From Thermohalobacter berrensis (GTDB taxonomy: Bacteria; Bacillota; Clostridia; Tissierellales; Thermohalobacteraceae): 64,000 nt of DNA. Position 1 is the stretch's first letter, and each line of letters opens with the position of its first letter. The notes under the pieces are model-generated. The model saw only the letters and a list, made by a program, of their open reading frames with translations. It ran no database searches and was not told where the DNA came from. Made by a program: the position numbers and the translations under genes. The stretch covers positions 1 through 64,000 of the forward strand of contig NZ_MCIB01000008.1 of the NCBI RefSeq assembly GCF_003609645.1. The letters run 5' to 3'. Shown piece after piece: positions 43,791 through 53,710 of the stretch.

Positions 43791-44795
43791 ATGGGTTTAG
43801 ATTTAAATACTAAAAAGGTAAAAAAGAATGCCTATAGGATAACTAAGGAAAGAGGAAAAACAGCCCTTCGTATAAGGGTACCGGGTGGCCATTTAGAAGC
43901 TAAGTATTTACCTATTATAAAAGAAATAGCAGAAGAATATGGTAATGGTACAATTCATATAACTATTAGACAGGGTTTTGAAATACCTGGAATTCCATTT
44001 GAAAAGATGGAGGAAATAAATAGAAAGATAAGACCTATTATAGAAGGTCTAGAATTAGACTATGGTGTAAAAATAGACGATCCTGAAGGGGGATATCCTG
44101 CAGCTGGAACGAGAAATGTTTCTGCCTGTATAGGAAATAAAGTATGTAGATATGCCAACTATGAAACTACTGAGCTTGCAAGGAAAATTGAAAAAGCAAT
44201 ATATCCAAATCATTATCACGTTAAGATAGCCTTAACTGGATGTCCAAATGATTGTATAAAGGCACATATGCAGGATTTTGGTATAGTTGGTATGGCAGAT
44301 ACACAATATGATTCATATCGTTGTATCGGATGTGAAGCATGTGTAAAAAATTGTAAAAAGAGAGCAACTGGTGCATTGACTTTTAAAAACGGAAAGGTAA
44401 AAAAAGATGAGCGTAGATGTATAGGTTGCGGTGAATGTGTTCTAAAATGTCCTACAGGTGCATGGACAAGGAATCCAAAGAAATTTTACAAGTTATTAAT
44501 TATGGGGCGTACAGGTAAGAAAAATCCAAGATTAGCTAAACCTTTCCTAGAGTGGGTAGATGAAGATACTATTATTAAAGTTATAAAGAACACATATGAA
44601 TATATAGACAAATATATTGACCGTTCACTTCCAAAGGAACACGTTGGATATATAGTAGATAGAACAGGATTTAATGTGTTTAAAGAATATGCATTAAAGG
44701 ATGTTGAATTAGGACCTAAAGCCAAAGTAGCCGAGTATATAGATTTTAGAGGATACAAATATGAAAAAGATGCATTTATGAAAGAGGAAGAATAA
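43791..44795 (+). CDS. asrC: anaerobic sulfite reductase subunit C (siroheme)
   Basis: Catalytic subunit of 334 residues reducing sulfite to sulfide. The siroheme-[4Fe-4S] motif C-x5-C...C-x3-C is seen as ACIGNKVC near 115 and GCPNDC near 145. Two ferredoxin clusters follow (CIGCEACVKNCKK near 178; CIGCGECVLKCPTGA near 207). Last gene of the operon; a terminator follows at once. Confidence 0.94.
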   Translation: MGLDLNTKKVKKNAYRITKERGKTALRIRVPGGHLEAKYLPIIKEIAEEYGNGTIHITIRQGFEIPGIPFEKMEEINRKIRPIIEGLELDYGVKIDDPEGGYPAAGTRNVSACIGNKVCRYANYETTELARKIEKAIYPNHYHVKIALTGCPNDCIKAHMQDFGIVGMADTQYDSYRCIGCEACVKNCKKRATGALTFKNGKVKKDERRCIGCGECVLKCPTGAWTRNPKKFYKLLIMGRTGKKNPRLAKPFLEWVDEDTIIKVIKNTYEYIDKYIDRSLPKEHVGYIVDRTGFNVFKEYALKDVELGPKAKVAEYIDFRGYKYEKDAFMKEEE

Positions 44796-44797
44796 AT

Positions 44798-44834
44798 AAA
44801 AAATAGATGGCATTAACTTGCCATCTATTTTTTA
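44798..44834. terminator. bidirectional terminator between asrC and the minus-strand sulfite reductase
   Basis: AAAAAATAGATGGCA pairs with TGCCATCTATTTTTT around a TTAACT loop. It lies between convergent genes and overlaps the minus-strand stop codon. Confidence 0.85.
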
Positions 44835-45508
44835 TTTACATTACATTTTTCTAAAATGTCTTTTCTAAACTTTTCAAAACCTATTCTTTTAATAAATTTA
44901 TTTAGTTTTTCTTTATGTTTACCATTTTTCTTGTAATAGTTTATAATTGTATCTAACACTTCTAAAACATCATCTTCAGTTAAATCTTCAACTAATATAT
45001 CGGCAATTTTAGTATTAGAGCCACCACTTCCTCCTACAGTTATTTTATAACCATTTTCAGTACCTATAATTCCAATATCTTTAGTATATACATTAGTACA
45101 GCCATTTTTACATCCTACTACACTTATTTTAGTACGATTTGGCATATCTATGCCATGGTATAGCTTATCTATTTTCATTCCTAATTCATTGGAATTCTGC
45201 TTAGCCTTTTTACAGAATGAAGCTGAGCACATCTCAACATTTTTTATAGATAAAATTGATTTTACGCCAGGCTTCATTCCTAGCTCATTCCAAGCCTTTT
45301 CTACGTCCTGTGGCTCTAGGCCAAGTATTGCTATTCTTTGTCCTGATGTTATTTTTAAAGAAGCATTATATTTTTTAGCTACTTGACCTATTTTAATAAG
45401 TTGATCTGGAGTAACAAAGCCTCCTGGAATATGAGGTGTTATACCATATGTTTCCTTTCCATTACGAATTTTTTGAAGTACAGCATATTTAGGCTTCAAA
45501 GGAATCAT
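44825..45508 (-). CDS. low-molecular-weight siroheme sulfite/nitrite reductase
   Basis: A 227-residue, single-half sulfite/nitrite reductase. The N-terminal ferrodoxin-like half (GITPHIPGGFVTPDQLIKIG, ITSGQRIAILGL) is followed by the siroheme-[4Fe-4S] motif C-x4-C...C-x3-C (MCSASFCKKAK near 93; VGCKNGC near 133). Its size is that of the monomeric assimilatory-type sulfite reductase of Desulfovibrio and methanogens. It is convergent with asrC, so the cell carries two sulfite reductase types side by side. Electron donor unknown. Start ATG 45508 has AAAGGATG upstream on the minus strand. Confidence 0.82.
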   Translation of the reverse strand: MIPLKPKYAVLQKIRNGKETYGITPHIPGGFVTPDQLIKIGQVAKKYNASLKITSGQRIAILGLEPQDVEKAWNELGMKPGVKSILSIKNVEMCSASFCKKAKQNSNELGMKIDKLYHGIDMPNRTKISVVGCKNGCTNVYTKDIGIIGTENGYKITVGGSGGSNTKIADILVEDLTEDDVLEVLDTIINYYKKNGKHKEKLNKFIKRIGFEKFRKDILEKCNVNKK

Positions 45509-45563
45509 CCTTTCAATACTTACCTTGCTTTAATTATAGGTCAACTTAACATAGTAATCAAGT

Positions 45564-46787
45564 TTATTTACTATAGAGTTCTATTATTTTAAGTATAACT
45601 TCAACAGCTTTTTCCATTGAACTTATAGGTATGTATTCATATTTTCCATGGAAGTTATGTCCACCGGTAAATATATTTGGACAAGGTAGTCCCATATAAG
45701 AAAGCCTTGCACCATCTGTTCCACCTCTTATAGGTTTTATTAAAGGTTTAACTCCAACTTCCTCCATGGCCCTTTTAGCTGTTTCTACTATATGTATTAC
45801 CGGTTCAACTTTTTCTTTCATATTGTAATATTGATCTTTCATATCTAATACTACAGTATTTTCTCCGTATTTATTATTCAGGAAATTTGTAATATCATTT
45901 ATCATCTTTTTCTTATCTTCAAATTTTTTCTTATCATGGTCTCTTATAATGTAGGTAACATTTGTTTTTTCAACATTTCCGTTAATATCAATTATATGGA
46001 AAAAACCTTCATATTCTTCAGTATGTTCAGGCCTTTCATTTGTAGGGAGCATAGAGATAAATTCATTAGCTACTAACATTGAATTAATCATTTTATTTTT
46101 AGCTGACCCTGGATGAACACTTCTACCATTAAAAGTAATTTTAGCCATTGCTGCATTAAAATTTTCATACTCTAATTCACCAATAGGTCCCCCATCTATA
46201 GTATAAGCAAAATCCGCCCCAAATTTATCTACATCAAAGTGGTCTGCTCCCCTACCTATTTCTTCATCAGGCGTAAATCCTACTTTAATAGTCCCATGTT
46301 TAGCATCAGGATTATTTATCAAATATTCTAGAGCAGTCATTATTTCCGCTACACCAGCTTTATCATCGGCCCCTAGTAGAGTAGTACCATCTGTAGTAAT
46401 TAGATCTTCTCCTACATAATTATTTAATTCAGGAAATTCCTTTGGAGATAAAACTATATTCTTATCCTTATTTAACAAGATATCTTTACCAGCATAGTTT
46501 TTTACAATATTTGGCTTAACATTTTTGCCCGAAACCTCAGAACTTGTATCTAAATGGGCTATAAATCCTATTGTAGGTACTTCTTTGTCGATATTTGAAG
46601 GTAAAGTAGCCATAACATAACCATTTTCGTCTAATGAAACATCATTTATTCCCATTTCTTTTAATTCCTTTACAATTTCTTTTGCCAAAATCATTTGTCC
46701 CTCAGTACTTGGAGTAGAGTCAGAATTTATGTCTGATTTTGTATCAAACTTAACATATTTTAAAAACCTTTCAACCAAATTAGACAT
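45564..46787 (-). CDS. pepT: peptidase T (tripeptide aminopeptidase)
   Basis: Dinuclear zinc M20 peptidase of 407 residues removing the N-terminal residue of tripeptides. Metal-binding blocks: [14 protein letters not shown] near 77, [17 protein letters not shown] near 133, the catalytic Glu in [13 protein letters not shown] near 172, and [17 protein letters not shown] near 355. Minus strand, single gene, ribosome site AAGGAGG. A TATAAT-like box lies at 46827-46832 (minus). Confidence 0.94.
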   Translation of the reverse strand: MSNLVERFLKYVKFDTKSDINSDSTPSTEGQMILAKEIVKELKEMGINDVSLDENGYVMATLPSNIDKEVPTIGFIAHLDTSSEVSGKNVKPNIVKNYAGKDILLNKDKNIVLSPKEFPELNNYVGEDLITTDGTTLLGADDKAGVAEIMTALEYLINNPDAKHGTIKVGFTPDEEIGRGADHFDVDKFGADFAYTIDGGPIGELEYENFNAAMAKITFNGRSVHPGSAKNKMINSMLVANEFISMLPTNERPEHTEEYEGFFHIIDINGNVEKTNVTYIIRDHDKKKFEDKKKMINDITNFLNNKYGENTVVLDMKDQYYNMKEKVEPVIHIVETAKRAMEEVGVKPLIKPIRGGTDGARLSYMGLPCPNIFTGGHNFHGKYEYIPISSMEKAVEVILKIIELYSK

Positions 46788-46910
46788 TAAAAAACCTCCT
46801 TAAACAATATTTTTTATTTATAATGTATTATACTCTTATTTTAGACCTATTAAAAGTAAAATAGACAAGTTGCATTAAATAGAAAATATTAATAAAAAAT
46901 TTCATTTTTT

Positions 46911-47026
46911 TATAACACATAGGAAATTATAAACGAATAAAAATTATAGATAAAATATAATTTCCGTTATGTGTTTCAAAAAAGTCAACCTTAAGAATCT
47001 TCTGTTTTCAATAGAAGACTTTTTTA
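46911..47026 (-). repeat. dispersed structured repeat, copy B
   Basis: Reverse-oriented match of copy A at 12993-13107. Shared blocks are AACACATAGGAAATTATA, TATAATTTCCGTTATGTGTT, TTCAAAAAAGTCAACCTT and AATAGAAGACTTTTTT. The hairpin arm is less perfect here (AGAATCTTCTGTTTTC). It fills the 444-bp divergent gap between pepT and the GH18 gene. The rest of that gap holds only promoter-like sequence. Confidence 0.7.
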
Positions 47027-47051
47027 TTTATGCAAAAATTAATAAATACCT

Positions 47052-47080
47052 TTGAAAAAAAAGTAATAAAATGGTATAAT
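47052..47080 (+). promoter_or_regulatory. sigma-A promoter upstream of the GH18 gene
   Basis: TTGAAA (47052-47057) and TATAAT (47075-47080) with a 17-bp spacer. It lies 150 bp before the GH18 gene. A second TATAAT at 47192-47197 without a clear -35 is closer to the gene. Confidence 0.5.
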
Positions 47081-47231
47081 ACATAGAGTGTTTTAACAAA
47101 TGTAAAGACAGCGCAAAATTTTTTTGCTTTATTCGACAAATAATTCCATCAATTGATAATTTTGATTGATTATTTCCCATTAAAAACTTGCTATAATTAA
47201 ATATGTAAATATATAAAGAGGGAGGAATTAA

Positions 47232-48926
47232 GTGATTAAAAAGGCTTTTATATTTGTTACTTTAATACTGTTATTAACTTCTACGACAATTTTGGGAATC
47301 CTATTTTTCAAGTCTGTTGACCCACATAATGTGATTAAAGCCTTTTCACCTGGAGAAGTAAATATAGTTATTGAGGACAAGCCTATAAAGATTGATGCCC
47401 ATCCTATTATTACAGGAGAAAAAATATATATCCCAGTAGAAATATTAAAAGAATATATTTATGAAAATATTAAGCTTGATGAGAAAAATGATAGACTATA
47501 TGTAAACATAGAAAAACCATATTTTAGATTAGAAACAGAGGAACTAGATAAGAGAATAAAGGATGGAATAAAGTTAAATTTCTTAACCAGAAAATTTAAT
47601 AATATACATTATCTAAATATAAAGGGATTAGAAAAAGTATTTGGTATATCACTTCACTATGCTAAAGCGTCAAAAATCCTTACTATAGATAAAGTAGAGG
47701 ATGAAAGAAAAGTAGGGACAATAAAGGAAAAAACTTATTTAAGACCAAGGAAATCTTCATTTAGTTTTTGGATGGACAAACTATCAGTAGGAAGTAAAGT
47801 TATGGTATTTGACAATGAAGGAAAATGGGTAAAGGTTAGAACAGATAAAGGTTATATTGGATATATCCTTAATAGGAAAGTAGATGTTCAAAGAATATCT
47901 GATGGCACTGATAAAAAGTTAAATAGCGTTAGAGAAGATGTAGAATTTAAAAATAAAATAAATCTTGTATGGGATCATGTTTATAAATATTCTTCAGACC
48001 TTTCAAAGGAAGAAAAAATAGAAGGTTTAAATGTAATTTCACCTACTTGGTTTTCTGTAGTAGAGCCTAATGGATATATAGAAAATAAAGGTGATATTGA
48101 ATATGTAAAGGATGCCCATGAGAAGGGGTATATGGTATGGGGACTTATAGATAATAGCTTTAATAAAGATTTAACCCATAAGATACTAAAAGATAAAGAA
48201 GCTCAAGAAAATGTAATAAATCAAATCTTAGTCTACTCATCTATTTATGATTTAGATGGGATAAATATTGACTTTGAAAATGTTTACTATGAAGATAAGG
48301 ATAGATTAACTAAATTTGTAGACAAGCTTACCAAAGAACTGAAAAAGCAAAACTTAATAGTTTCCATGGATATGACGGTACCTTCCTCAAGTCTTAATTG
48401 GTCAAAGTTCTATGATAGAGAGAAACTGGGGAAAATTGTTGATTATTGTATGGTTATGACCTATGACGAACATTGGGCTTCAAGTCCAAAAAGTGGATCA
48501 GTAGCTTCAATCGGATGGGTTGAGAGGGGAATCCAAAAAACCCTTAAATATATTCCCAAAGAAAAACTTGTTATGGGTGTTCCATTCTATACTAGGGAAT
48601 GGGAAGAAGTAAAACTTAGAAATGGAAGAGTAAAAGTAAGATCTAAAGCATTATCTATGGAAAAAGTAGAAGAGAGGATAAAAGAGTATAATTTAAAACC
48701 TGTTTGGCTAGAGGAGACTGGACAATACTATATCGAGTATACTAAAGAAGGTAAAAAATATAGAATTTGGATTGAAGATGAGAGATCTATCAAACTTAAA
48801 TCTCTGCTAATCCACAAATATAATTTGGCAGGAGTTGCTTCATGGAGAAAAGGATTTGAAAAAGAAAATGTATGGCAAGTTTTAAATGACACAATTAATA
48901 GAGATAGCCAATTAGTTATGAATTAA
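47232..48926 (+). CDS. secreted/anchored GH18 family protein with stalk and SH3b domains
   Basis: A 564-residue exported protein. An N-terminal membrane anchor (about 4-27) is followed by a copper-amine-oxidase-N-like stalk (45-150), an SH3b segment (about 160-222) and a glycoside hydrolase 18 barrel. The GH18 motif is DGINIDFEN near 340, with the acid Glu present. Similar proteins act on cell wall or spore cortex in spore formers. Start is GTG 47232 after AGGGAGGAA. No terminator is visible after it. Confidence 0.82.
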   Translation: MIKKAFIFVTLILLLTSTTILGILFFKSVDPHNVIKAFSPGEVNIVIEDKPIKIDAHPIITGEKIYIPVEILKEYIYENIKLDEKNDRLYVNIEKPYFRLETEELDKRIKDGIKLNFLTRKFNNIHYLNIKGLEKVFGISLHYAKASKILTIDKVEDERKVGTIKEKTYLRPRKSSFSFWMDKLSVGSKVMVFDNEGKWVKVRTDKGYIGYILNRKVDVQRISDGTDKKLNSVREDVEFKNKINLVWDHVYKYSSDLSKEEKIEGLNVISPTWFSVVEPNGYIENKGDIEYVKDAHEKGYMVWGLIDNSFNKDLTHKILKDKEAQENVINQILVYSSIYDLDGINIDFENVYYEDKDRLTKFVDKLTKELKKQNLIVSMDMTVPSSSLNWSKFYDREKLGKIVDYCMVMTYDEHWASSPKSGSVASIGWVERGIQKTLKYIPKEKLVMGVPFYTREWEEVKLRNGRVKVRSKALSMEKVEERIKEYNLKPVWLEETGQYYIEYTKEGKKYRIWIEDERSIKLKSLLIHKYNLAGVASWRKGFEKENVWQVLNDTINRDSQLVMN

Positions 48927-49142
48927 AATGTAGCATTGTGTAAAAACAAGAAGAAATTTGGAAAATTGTTAAAATTATGTTAAAAATGCAGAAAAACATT
49001 GAAAAATAATTAAGAAAATAGTACTATCTTAAATGGTGTTTATTTCCTAAAATAATGTTTAGATGTCAAATGTTTACTAATGGCTTATAAGGGTATAAAG
49101 TTTAGTGATATAAAAGAAAAAACGGATTGTGAGGGATATATT

Positions 49143-49316
49143 ATGGAGGGAAATCTTTCACTTGAAGAGTTAAAGGTTATTATTGAGGAAAAACGTTATC
49201 AGCTTAATACACTTTTGAAAAATAATGATACAAATAGGGAAAAAGCCCTTAAGTTAAGTGTAGAGCTTGATAAGTTAATATGTAAATATTATAGTGCCAT
49301 AAATAAGTCTAATTAG
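49143..49316 (+). CDS. Spo0E-like aspartyl-phosphate phosphatase, second copy
   Basis: A 57-residue helical hairpin with the family signature around S-x-E-L-D-K-L-I-x-x-Y (KLSVELDKLICKYY). Helix 1 is LEELKVIIEEKRYQLNTLL. ATG 49143 has GTGAGGG about 8 bases upstream; an in-frame ATG at 49080 has no ribosome site and extends the protein without family support. A strong terminator follows. The canonical Gln of SQELD is Val here (SVELD). Confidence 0.75.
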   Translation: MEGNLSLEELKVIIEEKRYQLNTLLKNNDTNREKALKLSVELDKLICKYYSAINKSN

Positions 49317-49323
49317 ATAAAAA

Positions 49324-49367
49324 ATGCTTCTGCTTATATAAGTTATATAAGTAGAGGCATATTTTTA
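49324..49367 (+). terminator. terminator of the second spo0E-like gene
   Basis: ATGCTTCTGCTTATATAA pairs with TTATATAAGTAGAGGCAT around a short loop, then ATTTTTAT. Confidence 0.8.
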
Positions 49368-49477
49368 TATTTAATTAGTATAGATAAAATAGAAATATTT
49401 CCTAATAGTTGCATTTTTGATATAATACCTATATATGTATAATTTTTTAAAAATTTTGAATAGGAGGCCTTACATCA

Positions 49478-50461
49478 ATGAAGATCGGAGTTCCTAAAGC
49501 TTTACTTAATTTTTATTATGGGCCCTTCTGGGAAACTTTTTTTGAAGAACTTGGAATGGAAGTAGTTCTCTCTGAAGATACCAATAAAGAAATTATAGAT
49601 GCTGGTGTTAGAGAGTCAGTTCCAGAAATATGTGTACCCATAAAAATATTTATTGGACATGTACTAAATTTGCTAGAAAAGGATGTAGATTATGTTTTTA
49701 TACCAAGGATGGTTTCAATAAATGAAGGAGAGATTTTTTGCCCTAAATTTATGGGATTACCAGATATGATTAGACATGGATTAGAGGGATTAGAAGATAA
49801 AGTTTTAACATGTCATATTAAATCTGAAAGTGATGATATATCAGACTATAGCAATTACCTGTCAATAGGAAATACTTTAGGAATATCAAAAGAAAAAATA
49901 AAAAAAGCGGCTAAAGTAGCAGGAGAACATTGGAAAAAGTTTAGAAATTATAATAAAAATGGGTATACAGCATTAGAGTCATATAATTTAGTATATGGAA
50001 AGGGGAAACTTAAGGGTAGAAATAATAGAAAAAAAGGGATTAAAATAGGTCTTTTAGGATATGTATATAACGTATATGACAGTTTTGTAAATATGGATAT
50101 ACTTAATAAATTAAAAGAGCTAAATGTTGAGTTTATAACATTTGATATGATTGATGAGGATGAACTAAGAAATAATATAGATGATATGGACAAAGTACTT
50201 TTTTGGACTTTTAGTAATAAGCTTTTAGGAGCAGGGTATAAATTTTTTAGAGATATGGAGGTAGATGGAGTTATACATATAACAGCCTTTGGATGTGGAC
50301 CTGACTCATTTTTAGGTAAACTTCTTGAAATTGAATCAGATGAAACTCAAATTCCTTTTATGACCCTAAGGATAGACGAACATACTGGTGAAAATCATTT
50401 ACAAACTAGAATTGAAGCTTTTGTAGATATGTTAAAAAGAAAAAAATTAAAAGCTATATAG
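49478..50461 (+). CDS. 2-hydroxyacyl-CoA dehydratase-related protein, COG3580/DUF2229 type
   Basis: A 327-residue protein starting KIGVPKALLNFYYGPFWETF with PEICVPIKIFIGHV near 48 and a C-terminal FGCGPDSFLGKLLE near 268. Cysteine positions resemble FeS-binding subunits of 2-hydroxyacyl-CoA dehydratases. In many Clostridia this unit is one segment of a single protein of about 1400 residues that also contains the activase; here it is a separate gene. ATG follows TAGGAGGCC. The substrate is unknown. Confidence 0.8.
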   Translation: MKIGVPKALLNFYYGPFWETFFEELGMEVVLSEDTNKEIIDAGVRESVPEICVPIKIFIGHVLNLLEKDVDYVFIPRMVSINEGEIFCPKFMGLPDMIRHGLEGLEDKVLTCHIKSESDDISDYSNYLSIGNTLGISKEKIKKAAKVAGEHWKKFRNYNKNGYTALESYNLVYGKGKLKGRNNRKKGIKIGLLGYVYNVYDSFVNMDILNKLKELNVEFITFDMIDEDELRNNIDDMDKVLFWTFSNKLLGAGYKFFRDMEVDGVIHITAFGCGPDSFLGKLLEIESDETQIPFMTLRIDEHTGENHLQTRIEAFVDMLKRKKLKAI

Positions 50462-50468
50462 TGGAGGG

Positions 50469-51569
50469 ATGGCTTTGAAAATATCATTTCCCTATATGGG
50501 TACAGTAGTTATATATAAAAAACTATTAGAGCTTTTAGGCCATGAGGTAATAGTACCTCCTAGACCTTCTCAAAAGACTATAGATTTAGGGGTTAAACAT
50601 AGTCCAGAGTTTGCATGTTTTCCTTTTAAGGTAATAATGGGAAGTTATATTGAGGCATGTGAGATGGGAGCAGATACTATTGTTACAAGTGGAGGGCATG
50701 GTCCTTGTAGAGCAGGTTTCTATGGAGAAATCCATAAAAGGGTCTTAAAAAATCTTGGATATGATACAGAGGTTATAATAATAGATTCCTTTAATAGAAA
50801 TAGAAAGAAAGTTATGGAAAATATAATGAAATTAAAGGGTAACAATTCATGGTTAAAGTTATCTAAAGCTGTTAAGTTTACATATGATATGATTCAAGAA
50901 ATAGATAAATTTGATAAAAAGATACGTGAAATAAAACCATATGAAGTAAAGCCCGGAAGTGTAGATAGGGCTTGGGAGAAAATACAAAAAGAATTTGATA
51001 ACGCTTATTCAAAGAGAGAACTAAAAAAAGCAGTTAAAAGAAGTAATGAAATTATAAATTCACTAGAAATTAGTAGGATAGATGAAAGGGATAGGATTAG
51101 AATAGGAATAGTGGGAGAAATCTATGTTGTTATGGAATCATCTATAAACATGGAAATAGAAAAGGTATTAGGTGAATTAGGATGTGAAGTTGAAAGGGGA
51201 CATTATCTATCAGAGTGGGTGGATTTTAATCTAGTTCCATCATTTTTAAAAAAATCCCATGAGGAAGAGATTATTAAAAAGGGAGAAAAATATATAGAAA
51301 TAATTATTGGAGGACATGCAAAACAGACAGTTGGAGGTATTGTTGATTTTAAAGATAGGGGTTTTGACGGAATAATACATTTAATGCCCTTTGCATGTTT
51401 ACCAGAGCTTGTAACACAAAGTATAATACCCAAGATATCAAAAGAACATGACATTCCAATTTTAAGCCTTTCAATTGATGAACAGACTGGTAAAGCTAAT
51501 AATTTAACTAGGATAGAGGCTTTTATAGATTTAATAAGAAATAAAAAACTTAATAAGTATTCAGCATAA
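50469..51569 (+). CDS. 2-hydroxyacyl-CoA dehydratase-related protein, COG3581 type
   Basis: A 366-residue protein, 7 bp after the previous gene. It shows HSPEFACFPFKVIMGSY near 50, TSGGHGPCRAGFYGE near 75 and FACLPELVTQS near 305. These Cys-containing loops mark the second dehydratase-like half of the large fused activator proteins. It is likely a partner of the proteins encoded on either side. Confidence 0.8.
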   Translation: MALKISFPYMGTVVIYKKLLELLGHEVIVPPRPSQKTIDLGVKHSPEFACFPFKVIMGSYIEACEMGADTIVTSGGHGPCRAGFYGEIHKRVLKNLGYDTEVIIIDSFNRNRKKVMENIMKLKGNNSWLKLSKAVKFTYDMIQEIDKFDKKIREIKPYEVKPGSVDRAWEKIQKEFDNAYSKRELKKAVKRSNEIINSLEISRIDERDRIRIGIVGEIYVVMESSINMEIEKVLGELGCEVERGHYLSEWVDFNLVPSFLKKSHEEEIIKKGEKYIEIIIGGHAKQTVGGIVDFKDRGFDGIIHLMPFACLPELVTQSIIPKISKEHDIPILSLSIDEQTGKANNLTRIEAFIDLIRNKKLNKYSA

Positions 51570-51583
51570 AGGGGGAGAAGACC

Positions 51584-52558
51584 ATGGTTAAAGCCTATGT
51601 AGGGATAGATGTAGGCTCCGTTAGTACTAATATTGTAGCCTTAGATGAAAATTATGAGGTATTATTTAATTATTATGCTAGAACAAACGGTCAACCTTTA
51701 GATGCTATAAAGGCAGGTTTGGAGAAGCTAAAAAAAGAACTGGGGAATAATATAAATATAAGTGGTGTGGGGACTACAGGAAGTGGTAGACAACTTGCAG
51801 GTGTTATGGTAGGAGCTGATGTAATAAAAAATGAGATTACAGCCCATGCTGTTGCAACAACCCATTATGTTCCAGATGTTAGGACAATATTTGAAATTGG
51901 AGGTCAAGACTCAAAAATAATATTGATAAAAGACCAAATGGTTATTGATTTTGCAATGAATACTGTATGTGCTGCAGGTACAGGGTCCTTTTTAGACCAT
52001 CAAGCAGAAAGACTAGGAGTTCCAATAGAGAAATTTGGGGAGCTTGCTTTAACTTCAACAAATGATGTAAGAATAGCCGGAAGATGTACTGTTTTTGCAG
52101 AGTCTGATATGATTGCTAAACAGCAATATGGTTTTTCAAAGGCTGATATTATAAAGGGCTTATGTAAAGCGCTAGTAAGAAACTATATAAATAATCTTGG
52201 AAGGGGTAAAAAGTTAGAACCACCATTTGTATTCCAAGGAGGAGTTGCTGCAAATGTAGGTATAAAGGCTGCATTTGAAGAGGAAGTAGGCCATGAAGTT
52301 ATAGTTCCAAAATATCATAATGTCATGGGAGCTATAGGGGTAGCTTTACTTGCTAAAGAAGAAGTTGAAAAGAAAAAAGGCAGGACTAACTTCAGAGGAT
52401 TTAATTCCTTACAAACAGATTTTGTACCATCAAGCTTTATTTGTACTGGATGTTCAAATAATTGTGAAGTTATAAAAGTTGAGATGAATGGTACTCCAAT
52501 TGCTATGTGGGGAGATAGATGTGGAATGTGGAAGGAAAAAGTAAAAAGGGCTATATAA
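51584..52558 (+). CDS. ASKHA-type acyl-CoA dehydratase activase (BcrD/HgdC family)
   Basis: A 324-residue ATPase. Phosphate 1 motif YVGIDVGSVSTNIVAL, phosphate 2 IFEIGGQDSKII near 105, the [4Fe-4S] ligands in NTVCAAGTGSFLDHQAERLG near 128 and GRCTVFAESDMI near 168. These are all hallmarks of the archerase that injects electrons into 2-hydroxyacyl-CoA dehydratases. An extra C-terminal tail carries CTGCSNNCEV and DRCG. With the two genes before it, it forms a three-gene unit; no obvious dehydratase alpha/beta pair is in the window. Confidence 0.88.
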   Translation: MVKAYVGIDVGSVSTNIVALDENYEVLFNYYARTNGQPLDAIKAGLEKLKKELGNNINISGVGTTGSGRQLAGVMVGADVIKNEITAHAVATTHYVPDVRTIFEIGGQDSKIILIKDQMVIDFAMNTVCAAGTGSFLDHQAERLGVPIEKFGELALTSTNDVRIAGRCTVFAESDMIAKQQYGFSKADIIKGLCKALVRNYINNLGRGKKLEPPFVFQGGVAANVGIKAAFEEEVGHEVIVPKYHNVMGAIGVALLAKEEVEKKKGRTNFRGFNSLQTDFVPSSFICTGCSNNCEVIKVEMNGTPIAMWGDRCGMWKEKVKRAI

Positions 52559-52588
52559 AAATGAGCACATAGGGGCTCATTTTTTATT
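52557..52588 (+). terminator. terminator of the activase operon
   Basis: AAAAATGAGC pairs with GCTCATTTTTT around an 8-base loop, directly after the stop codon. Confidence 0.85.
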
Positions 52589-52741
52589 GCACAGGTGAAA
52601 GGGTAATTTTCAAATAGTTTATTTTATTCTAAATTTTTGTTAATATAATTACTAAAAGATAATTGACTATAAAAGGCATAAATTTTCATAGTCAATTTGT
52701 AGTATACAAGAAACTAAAAAAACAAGATTGGGGGGTTAGTT

Positions 52742-53710
52742 GTGATAGAGGTAAAAAGGTTAACAAAGAGATATGGAAGTATAACTGCAGTAGACAACCT
52801 TAACTTTAAGGTAGAAAAAGGAGAAATATTAGGTTTTCTAGGTCCTAATGGTGCAGGAAAAACTACAACAATGAAAATGTTGACAGGATATATGCCTGCA
52901 ACGGAAGGTAGTGTTACAATAGATGGTTTAGATATTATAGATGATTATAAAGAAGCTAAGAAGAAAATAGGGTATTTACCAGAACACCCTCCCCTTTATA
53001 AAAATATGACAGTAAGGGAATATTTAAACTTTGTAAGTGAACTAAAGGAAGTTGAGAAAAACAAAAGAAAGGAAACAATAGATAGTGTTATAGAAAAACT
53101 TTGGCTTAGTGATGTAGAAAATAGGCTTATAAAGAATATTTCTAAGGGATATAAGCAGAGGGTTGGCCTAGCACAAGCAATTATAGGGGACCCAGACCTT
53201 TTAATTTTAGATGAACCTACAGTGGGACTTGATCCTAAACAGATAATTGAAATTAGAGAGCTTATAAAGGAATTAGGCAAAGAACATACAATAATATTAA
53301 GCTCACATATACTCTCTGAAATTAGTGCAGTTTGTAATAGAATTATAATTATAAATAAGGGAAGGGTTGTAGCAATAGATACTCCGGAAAATTTATCAAA
53401 GAAATTGTCGCAGGCTTCTCAAATTTTTGCAAGGATTGTAGGAGAAAAGGATAAAGTTATAGAAATTATAAAAAATATTCCCCAAGTAGAAAATATAGAA
53501 GTCATTGGAGAAGTTGAAAAAGGTGCAATTGATTACAATCTTTCAAGTAGTTCTAAAGAGGATATAAGGAAAAAGCTATTCTTTAAAATGGCGGAAGCCG
53601 GTTATCCAATATTAGAAATGCAAATAAAAGAATTAACTTTAGAAGAGGTATTTTTAAGACTAACACAGGGTTTAGCAGAAGATGAAAAGGGGGATAAAGA
53701 GGATGAATAA
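52742..53710 (+). CDS. ABC transporter ATP-binding protein, GldA-like
   Basis: A 322-residue ATPase. Walker A GPNGAGKTT near 38, Q-loop GYLPEHPPLY near 80, signature SKGYKQRVGLAQAI near 135, Walker B LLILDEPTVGLDP near 155 and the H-loop SSH near 187. A C-terminal extension of about 100 residues is typical of the GldA/NatA group. Start GTG 52742 follows GGGGGG. It overlaps the permease frame and forms an operon with the next two genes. Confidence 0.92.
   Translation: MIEVKRLTKRYGSITAVDNLNFKVEKGEILGFLGPNGAGKTTTMKMLTGYMPATEGSVTIDGLDIIDDYKEAKKKIGYLPEHPPLYKNMTVREYLNFVSELKEVEKNKRKETIDSVIEKLWLSDVENRLIKNISKGYKQRVGLAQAIIGDPDLLILDEPTVGLDPKQIIEIRELIKELGKEHTIILSSHILSEISAVCNRIIIINKGRVVAIDTPENLSKKLSQASQIFARIVGEKDKVIEIIKNIPQVENIEVIGEVEKGAIDYNLSSSSKEDIRKKLFFKMAEAGYPILEMQIKELTLEEVFLRLTQGLAEDEKGDKEDE

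Noticed and set aside
47232-48926. Inactive GH18 because of Asn in DGINIDFEN
   Set aside because: Asn at that position is, as I recall, frequent in spore-associated GH18 proteins, and the catalytic Glu and preceding Asp are present.
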